From IMG/VR virus record IMGVR_UViG_3300043773_000356, positions 1-64,000 of that record: a stretch of 64,000 nucleotides of DNA. The stretch is one strand, 5' to 3'. The DNA is from a virus. This document shows positions 58,300 to 64,000 of this stretch, one piece after another (position 1 is the first letter of the stretch; each line of letters starts with the position of its first letter). The notes below the pieces were generated by a model, which was given only the letters and a program-made list of their open reading frames with translations, searched no databases and was not told the origin of the DNA. Made by a program: the position numbers and the translations under genes.

Positions 58300-60210
58300 C
58301 TATCTAGAAGGCGGGGCGGGAAGTACACCATAGTTTAGTGGTTTATTTAGACGGCCTCGCAATTCTGCGTCCATTGCTTGTTCAACAACTGCCAAAGCTG
58401 CACCATGACCTCGTTGATTTTTAGCTTCTTTTTCCCCGAGTCTTAGTATTTTGGCAGCTTCAGGATTAATTGCTTCTACCGCAGCAATCACCGCTGGGCT
58501 ATAGGGATTTGAATATTTAGCAGCAACAGTGTCATAAATTTTAGCTTGGACCGCAGAAGGGAATGCTTCAGTATCTTTTGGTGGTTTGATTAACGCAAAA
58601 GCTTCACGAGGAGATACCCCCATCAACGTAGCTAATTCTTGTACGCTTTTCATTAGCTCAGAGGGTTTGTTTGCTTGCAGTGCTGCTTGGGCATCAGCCC
58701 TGTATTTCTCTATATCAAACTGATTTCTAGCTCTCACCGCTTCAAGTTCAGCTTGATTTCGCGCTCTGTTTTCCTCGCCCAGTAAATCAGTAGCTGCTTT
58801 TGCTCTACCTTTTTGTTCTTCCGTCGCTTGCTGTAACAGGGAAGCGATACCAGTAGATTGCGCTTCCAAACCCTTAGCCATAAGAGTAGCCCGATCTTTG
58901 GCACGGACATCAGCTTCTTTGCGAACCTTATCAGCCTCAGCCATCTGCCCCCGTTCTTCAAGCAGATCAGCCTTGGCGTTGAGTTCTCGGATCTCAGCTC
59001 GTTTAACGTTAGCTTCACGCATACGCTTTCTGTGCTCAGCATCAGTTTCGGCAGCGCCCGCACCGAGTGCTCCAAATAACCCACCCAGACGTACACCTTT
59101 TAGATCAACAGGTAAACGTTTTAACCCCGCACTAAGTCGCTCTTGGAATGTAGGTTCTTCACCCTGCATGGCGGCTATCATTTCTTCTTGCCGTGTACCA
59201 CGATCTTTTGTATACCTGCCATACTGCTCGGCCATTTCAGCTTTCCGGGCATCCATTAGCTCTTTAGCTTGTTTTTCAGAAAGAATCCCTTCTTTATAAG
59301 CATTAGCTATCTCTTGCATTTTTGCGTCGTACTTACCGGCGTACAGAGATTGCTCAGGGGAACGTGCAATATAAGGACTCAAGCGTTCCATATCGCTTTC
59401 TAAGCTAGAACGTACACCTAACGAAGCTACTCCGGGCAATGCAGGGGAACTAGGTGTTTTTCCGCCAGAAGGTTTTTTATCGTCTTTCTTCCCCCTATCA
59501 GACTCAACTCTGGTTGGAAGTTCTGTCACATCATCGCGTGTATCTACGGTACTAGACCTAGCTCCAGCCCCTTCCGCACGCCGTAAAAACTCCCCAAGCG
59601 AAATAGGTTCGCCTGTTATGGGGTCTATCTTTTTACCGCCACGGGAAAACGGTTTGGCGATTAACTCACTAAGAGAAGAAGCAGGTTCATCTGTAACTTC
59701 TGCTAATTCATCCCAAGATTTCCCACCTAGCTTTACAGCACTAGAACTAAGTCCGTTATAACCTTTGACCCCACCCCCACCGCTAAACACAATACCACCA
59801 TCCATTGCAGTAAAAACATCTTGTGGAAGTGGTAGCGTACTCACCCCCATTGTGTCTCGCATCTGAGCATTTCTAGCTTGCTGCGCCATCTGATCTATAA
59901 GCGCAGCTTTAACCCCAAGCTGCTGCTCTTTTTGCTGCAAAGTTTGCAGGGCTTGTTGGATCTGCATATCTTTCTGTTGAAAGATCGTTGAGTCGCTTAC
60001 TTTGTTATTCATAGCTTGTTGGCGTTGATTAGCCGCACCCATAGCTCCGCGAGCATTTAAAGCTTCTGCGGCTGCACCCATTGGTCCCGGTGTGACTTGA
60101 CCTGTAGGTTGTGGGGGACGACCCGCTGCGTAATTTTGTAGTTGGGATGTAGGCACTTTTTGAAGTGCCGCTTGAACTTGCGGTCCGTCGGGTGGAAATG
60201 GAATTGGCAT
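58300..60210 (-). CDS. Large coiled-coil virion protein (636 aa)
   Basis: A long, charged, helical protein rich in Ala, Glu, Lys and Gln, with extended coiled-coil stretches (ANVKRAEIRELNAKADLLEE; VRARNQFDIEKYRADAQAAL). It begins MPIPFPPDGPQVQAALQKVP and ends with a short Pro-rich tail (NKPLNYGVLPAPPSR). It is 9 nt upstream of the giant protein and 14 nt after its neighbour. A core or ejection protein role is inferred from context; no enzymatic motif is seen. Confidence 0.6.
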   Translation of the reverse strand: MPIPFPPDGPQVQAALQKVPTSQLQNYAAGRPPQPTGQVTPGPMGAAAEALNARGAMGAANQRQQAMNNKVSDSTIFQQKDMQIQQALQTLQQKEQQLGVKAALIDQMAQQARNAQMRDTMGVSTLPLPQDVFTAMDGGIVFSGGGGVKGYNGLSSSAVKLGGKSWDELAEVTDEPASSLSELIAKPFSRGGKKIDPITGEPISLGEFLRRAEGAGARSSTVDTRDDVTELPTRVESDRGKKDDKKPSGGKTPSSPALPGVASLGVRSSLESDMERLSPYIARSPEQSLYAGKYDAKMQEIANAYKEGILSEKQAKELMDARKAEMAEQYGRYTKDRGTRQEEMIAAMQGEEPTFQERLSAGLKRLPVDLKGVRLGGLFGALGAGAAETDAEHRKRMREANVKRAEIRELNAKADLLEERGQMAEADKVRKEADVRAKDRATLMAKGLEAQSTGIASLLQQATEEQKGRAKAATDLLGEENRARNQAELEAVRARNQFDIEKYRADAQAALQANKPSELMKSVQELATLMGVSPREAFALIKPPKDTEAFPSAVQAKIYDTVAAKYSNPYSPAVIAAVEAINPEAAKILRLGEKEAKNQRGHGAALAVVEQAMDAELRGRLNKPLNYGVLPAPPSR

Positions 60211-60224
60211 TTTTTACCCCCTAG

Positions 60225-62642
60225 CTACGGTTTAGTAGATGTTTTGGTTGTACCACCTACCCCCATTACATTACTAAGGCCGAGCATAGAAATGATAGCT
60301 TCAGTTACAGGGCTAACCCCGGTATCCCCAGCTTTAATTGGCAGGCCAGAAAGAAGTTGACTCTGATACATAAGTTCACGGTAAGGATCAAGGTAAGTAT
60401 CTCGCCCTTGTTGATACTCAAATGTACGTTGTGCTTCAGCAGCACGTTGCGCTGAATCAAGTTCTCTAAGTGCCTGTTCCGCAGCAAACTGATCGCCTCT
60501 AGCTTGAGCTTCTTCTGCACGTTGTTGAAGTTCACGAGCGCGTTGGTCATATTCCGCAGTAGTTTTACCAACATCAAGTCCGTATTGAGCGCCAAACTGT
60601 TTGGATTTCTCAGTCAATCCTTGAGCTTCCAGACCTAATTTTGCAGCAATTTCAGCAGAAGAAAGCGCTTGTTGCCCGCCAACTTGTCTAGCTTTTTCGG
60701 ATTCAATACCTGCGGTAAGCTTTCTTTTCTGCTCCTCTTCAAAAGCTTTTTGGGCGTTTTCAAACGCGCTTGCTTGCCCTTTACTGTAAATATCGCCCAC
60801 TTGCGTAGCCTGATTACGCAAACGTTCAGCTTCCATAAGTCCAAAACGAGCGCCACCAAACGCACCACCCTGCGTAGCTTTTGCAGCGTTAGCTAGCCCA
60901 GCAATTTCAGATTGACGTTTAGCCTCGCGGACTGCGGGGTCAACTACCCCAGACATATAAGGATTCATGTACTGCTGCTGCGCGGTAGCGTCAAAAGTTC
61001 CAGTACCGGCAGTAATAGGTGATGCCGTGTAAATGTTGCTAGGTGTGCTAAACCCAGACGAAAACTGAGTAGATTGATAATTTTCAGCAGGTGCAGTAAA
61101 TGTAGAAGGAACAGTCTGGGCGGTATAAGTATTTCCAACCGCACCACCATCTACATACCTTTCAGGCATGAGTGACATCAACCCACCACGCGCAGCTTTT
61201 TTGTCTGAAGCAAACGAATAATTAAAAGGTGTAAAGGATTTAAGGGTGTCTTGGTTATCTCCAAGTCTTTTACCCCGCGTATAAGCTAAATCACTTAAAG
61301 CCCCTGCGGTTTCTTGCCCATAAGTATCCCCAAACTTCATAGGTCTGTAATTAGGATCTTCGCGTAGGGCATTAAGCGCCGACATGTTTTGCATCATCTG
61401 CTGTACATACGGACCATAAAACTCACGTAGCCCCGACTCACCTTGCACAGGCACACTTTTACCTGTGATGTCAGGCTCATCAACAAATGTACGGGTTATT
61501 GTTTTAGTTCCCCCAGTATCAATTAGGTTCCCAGTATTAGTTAAACCCCCAGTATCTACAACCCCTGCTTTATTCCCAGTATCTACGACCCCTGCATTAC
61601 CTCCACCGGTAATATTTTCAATTGCATCTTCGTAGCTTAATTCTAGGTTAGTGTCTTTTCCTGTCAGATAATCAATAAGATCTTGATTTAATCCAATAGA
61701 TTTACCATAGGCAGCTAACTCCGCAGCTTTTGAGCTTTCATCACCAGAGGCTACAAATCTTTGATCAGCAGTATTTAAAGCGAGCTGTCGTGCCAACGGG
61801 TCAGAAAATAAAAGCTGTTCCGTAGCAGATACGTTTCTATCACCAAGTTTATTAAGTAGCGCAGTTGTAGCTGCATCTAAACCTATATCTTTACGTAGCT
61901 CTTGCAAGTTATACGGAGAAAAAGCGGGAGCTTTTGCGTCATCCCCGCCAAGCGCATACTGAATAGCTTCAGGCGACAACCCTAAATTTCTACCGTAAGT
62001 TTCAAGTTGCTCTTTTGTAGCAGACCCTTTACCTAACTGCCCTCTTGCAGCAGTACGTAAATCATTTAGAAGCTTTGTATATTCAGCTTGCGCTCCTTGC
62101 TTATATTTCCCAATGCCAAGCTGTTCAGCCATATCAATTGTTTTTTGCTGTTCTGCGGCTGCGCGTACGTCCGCAGCTTTAAAATCCGGGTCAGTAGCAA
62201 ATATAGAAAGAGGAGATCGTTCTTTATAAGGAGCAGTCCAATCGTATGCGGAACCAAGCTCGCCTTTAGCAATAGCATTAAAATCAATCCCTTGATCTGA
62301 TTTAGTGCCAGCGTAAAGCTGTCCGGGTTTATAGTTAACACCAGCGGCTTCAAGTTTTTGACCTAGCGAACCGATATTGCTCAGATCAATACCAAACTCA
62401 CTAGCATTCTTGTAAAGGTCTTGAGCTGTAAAAACACTGCTACGTAATGGTCGGCCTTGCGCGTCATAATACGTTAGGTTTTTAACTTTATTGTTTTCAT
62501 CAAGCTCCACCCCTACACCAGCGCCGCTGGATGGGTCACGATAAACAAGATCGCCTAAACGATCATACCAATCATCGTCTGAAATTCTTCTAGCAGTGGG
62601 TATTGAGGCTCTAAGTGCTTTAGTGTAATCAGAATCAGCCAT
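60225..62642 (-). CDS. Virion/tail protein with long helical C-terminus (805 aa)
   Basis: An 805-aa protein whose second half holds QQYMNPYMSGVVDPAVREAK, then GGAFGGARFGLMEAERLRNQ, a motif set I associate with aquatic phage tail or ejection proteins, followed by coiled-coil helices (AQRTFEYQQGRDTYLDPYRE). The first half has Gly- and Thr-rich segments (GGGNAGVVDTGNKAGVVDTG). The role is probably structural, forming the ejected channel or inner core with its neighbours. Confidence 0.65.
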   Translation of the reverse strand: MADSDYTKALRASIPTARRISDDDWYDRLGDLVYRDPSSGAGVGVELDENNKVKNLTYYDAQGRPLRSSVFTAQDLYKNASEFGIDLSNIGSLGQKLEAAGVNYKPGQLYAGTKSDQGIDFNAIAKGELGSAYDWTAPYKERSPLSIFATDPDFKAADVRAAAEQQKTIDMAEQLGIGKYKQGAQAEYTKLLNDLRTAARGQLGKGSATKEQLETYGRNLGLSPEAIQYALGGDDAKAPAFSPYNLQELRKDIGLDAATTALLNKLGDRNVSATEQLLFSDPLARQLALNTADQRFVASGDESSKAAELAAYGKSIGLNQDLIDYLTGKDTNLELSYEDAIENITGGGNAGVVDTGNKAGVVDTGGLTNTGNLIDTGGTKTITRTFVDEPDITGKSVPVQGESGLREFYGPYVQQMMQNMSALNALREDPNYRPMKFGDTYGQETAGALSDLAYTRGKRLGDNQDTLKSFTPFNYSFASDKKAARGGLMSLMPERYVDGGAVGNTYTAQTVPSTFTAPAENYQSTQFSSGFSTPSNIYTASPITAGTGTFDATAQQQYMNPYMSGVVDPAVREAKRQSEIAGLANAAKATQGGAFGGARFGLMEAERLRNQATQVGDIYSKGQASAFENAQKAFEEEQKRKLTAGIESEKARQVGGQQALSSAEIAAKLGLEAQGLTEKSKQFGAQYGLDVGKTTAEYDQRARELQQRAEEAQARGDQFAAEQALRELDSAQRAAEAQRTFEYQQGRDTYLDPYRELMYQSQLLSGLPIKAGDTGVSPVTEAIISMLGLSNVMGVGGTTKTSTKP

Positions 62643-62644
62643 AA

Positions 62645-63562
62645 TTACCTCGGCATAAATTTGTCAGGGTTAATCTGTTTACCCTGTTTGGGGTTGCCCG
62701 TTCGTGCAGCGCGGATACGATCCATCATTTCGTAAAGGCGTTTCGCACCAGCGTTAGAGTTACCATTACCAAGATGACTAACAACATCAGCGGGAATAAC
62801 AAACTCGCCATCACTGAGCGCAGCAGGTCGCTTACCGTCAATGTTTGCCGAGACTTTATCAGCCATTCCGTCTGAGTGTCCATCGAGGTATCGTGGCGGT
62901 AGTGCACGTCCCCCCCGCGCCATATCCAGTGACCCAATGCCACCTCCTGTTGCTGCACGACGATAAGTTACCCCATCCGTTTTTCCACTACGATGTGCGG
63001 TTACAGTAGGAGAACTTTTAGGCGACCACCCCTTAGCTGCTTCTCTAGCTCTTTGGGCATCATCATATGCCATTTTTGCTATTGCGAGCATGGCTGCATA
63101 TTTGGCTGCATCGCTAGCGGTAATGTCTGTTCCTAGTATCCCTTTTTTATCGGTAGTTTTAGTAGCGTCACTGCCAATTTTATTAAGGTCTTTTGTTGTG
63201 TACCCTGCCGTAGTAATATCACCTTCCCCAACGGGTATTTTATTTGCCGCTGCTGAAGCAGTATCCGACAAAGTTGTATCAGACCCTAATAAGTTTTTTA
63301 ACAAACTCCCAGTTTCTGCATCCCCCGTTTCCGATACAAACGCATCAACAATAGAGTTAAGTTCCGCAGGGGTATATAGATTTTTAAATTCTAGTAGCGT
63401 AGAAGCAGAGACTTGAACATCGTCCGGGTCACCTACAAGACTACGTGACGCTACTTGAAAAGGATTTTCAATTGCTGGGTTGTTAAAATTAACAAAAACA
63501 TCATCGGGCATTTCTACAGCCCCCGGTCCGGCATCAAGCGACCCGAAATCTTCAATACTCAT
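62645..63562 (-). CDS. Virion protein with DGEFVIPADVVSHLGNG motif (305 aa)
   Basis: The C-terminal 80 residues (RGGRALPPRYLDGHSDGMAD, then ALSDGEFVIPADVVSHLGNG and NAGAKRLYEMMDRIRAARTG) form a conserved motif seen in phage internal or tail proteins. The N-terminal part is variable, with an acidic start. The second ATG (63562) lies 6 nt after GGAGG and is taken as the start. It overlaps the preceding gene. Confidence 0.65.
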   Translation of the reverse strand: MSIEDFGSLDAGPGAVEMPDDVFVNFNNPAIENPFQVASRSLVGDPDDVQVSASTLLEFKNLYTPAELNSIVDAFVSETGDAETGSLLKNLLGSDTTLSDTASAAANKIPVGEGDITTAGYTTKDLNKIGSDATKTTDKKGILGTDITASDAAKYAAMLAIAKMAYDDAQRAREAAKGWSPKSSPTVTAHRSGKTDGVTYRRAATGGGIGSLDMARGGRALPPRYLDGHSDGMADKVSANIDGKRPAALSDGEFVIPADVVSHLGNGNSNAGAKRLYEMMDRIRAARTGNPKQGKQINPDKFMPR

Positions 63563-64000
63563 CATGGTCCTCCCGGCTTACGCCGCGCTGCAATTAGCGG
63601 GGCAGCAAAATTTAAAAACTTCATCATAGCGGCTTGCTGTTTAGGCTCGATTCCCGCAGCTTGCCCAGCTTGATTTAACCCATAGTTAATTGCAGCACCT
63701 TTTACTGCTTGTCCAACATCAAAAGGTCGACCCGTAGCAGCAGAAGTAAGTGCAGAAGTTGCTAACGATTTAGCAGGTGTATATAGCGAACCAAGCCCTT
63801 TATCCAGTCCTGACATTGCGCCAAGCTCACCAACCCCTGCGCCTATACCGCCAGAGATTGCGCCAGACTTAAAGCCTTTAGAGAAATCGCCGCCCATTGC
63901 CTTTGATAAGCCGCCCTGTAAAACCCCAGACGCTAGAGCATTAGCACCAATATTTGCAGCTACCTGCGGTATGCCAAGAGAAGCTATGCCACTTGCCACT
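63562..64000 (-). CDS. Gly/Ala-rich virion protein, partial (cut by window edge)
   Basis: The visible 145 residues are very rich in Gly, Ala and Ser (GFKSGAISGGIGAGVGELGA; GAAINYGLNQAGQAAGI), with glycine-zipper spacing that could insert into a membrane. The frame is open to the window edge, so the true start lies beyond it. It is the first of this group of virion genes, and membrane penetration during ejection is a possible role. Confidence 0.6.
   Translation of the reverse strand, partial: VASGIASLGIPQVAANIGANALASGVLQGGLSKAMGGDFSKGFKSGAISGGIGAGVGELGAMSGLDKGLGSLYTPAKSLATSALTSAATGRPFDVGQAVKGAAINYGLNQAGQAAGIEPKQQAAMMKFLNFAAPLIAARRKPGGP

Noticed and set aside
1-64000. tRNA genes
   Set aside because: I found no cloverleaf with a T-loop signature in the noncoding gaps I inspected; a tRNA scan would be decisive.

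Overview
The window is almost certainly most of the genome of a tailed double-stranded DNA phage (Caudoviricetes). It carries a terminase, a portal resembling the P22-like type, a scaffold, a major capsid protein, tail fibres, an endolysin with candidate holins, and a self-encoded replication set. There are no ribosomal genes, no tRNA I can see and no bacterial housekeeping genes. The portal type, the absence of a recognisable tape-measure gene and a very large internal-virion-type protein (2317 aa) suggest a short-tailed (podovirus-like) particle. Many small late proteins look like those of uncultured aquatic phages. The host cannot be named from sequence alone. No integrase is visible.

Layout. 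Positions 1-27395 (minus strand) are the head, packaging, tail and lysis genes, reading leftward: terminase small and large subunits, portal, GroES-like protein, scaffold, head proteins and capsid. A terminator follows the capsid gene, then small basic proteins, connector proteins, a long run of fibre and adhesin genes, lysis genes, a tail protein, and an HNH/AP2 homing endonuclease near the left edge. Positions 51337-64000 (minus strand) hold five large virion or ejection proteins; on a circular or permuted map they would follow the left-edge genes. Positions 27798-51262 (plus strand) are the early and middle genes. The two transcription directions diverge from a control region at about 27396-27797 and converge on a strong terminator at 51312-51337.

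The early region holds several modules. A MoxR-type AAA ATPase sits with a partner that has an HExxH metallopeptidase motif and a VWA domain. A VRR-NUC nuclease and two HTH proteins follow. A dense cluster of very small overlapping genes includes a tandemly duplicated gene pair. The replication set is a family A DNA polymerase (Leu at the position equivalent to E. coli 762), a Cas4/RecB-like nuclease, an SNF2-type helicase, an SSB-like protein and a primase-helicase. A perfect palindrome, GTTATACCGTATAAC, recurs at nine sites in this region, with two variants, mostly just upstream of early genes; it looks like the operator of one phage regulator.

The most striking element is at 36781-38605. 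A 312-aa protein with a Nop/IS110-like core, and no RuvC part, is followed 11 nt downstream by an array of 24 full 36-bp units plus a partial one. Each unit is two different conserved 10-mers (RAGAGAACCA and RAACGAGTCA) alternating with two different 8-nt variable segments, and none of the variable segments repeats. This matches the architecture of TIGR-Tas systems (tandem interspersed guide RNA arrays with Nop-domain Tas proteins). It reads as a nuclease-less, TasA-type phage system that could be RNA-guided.
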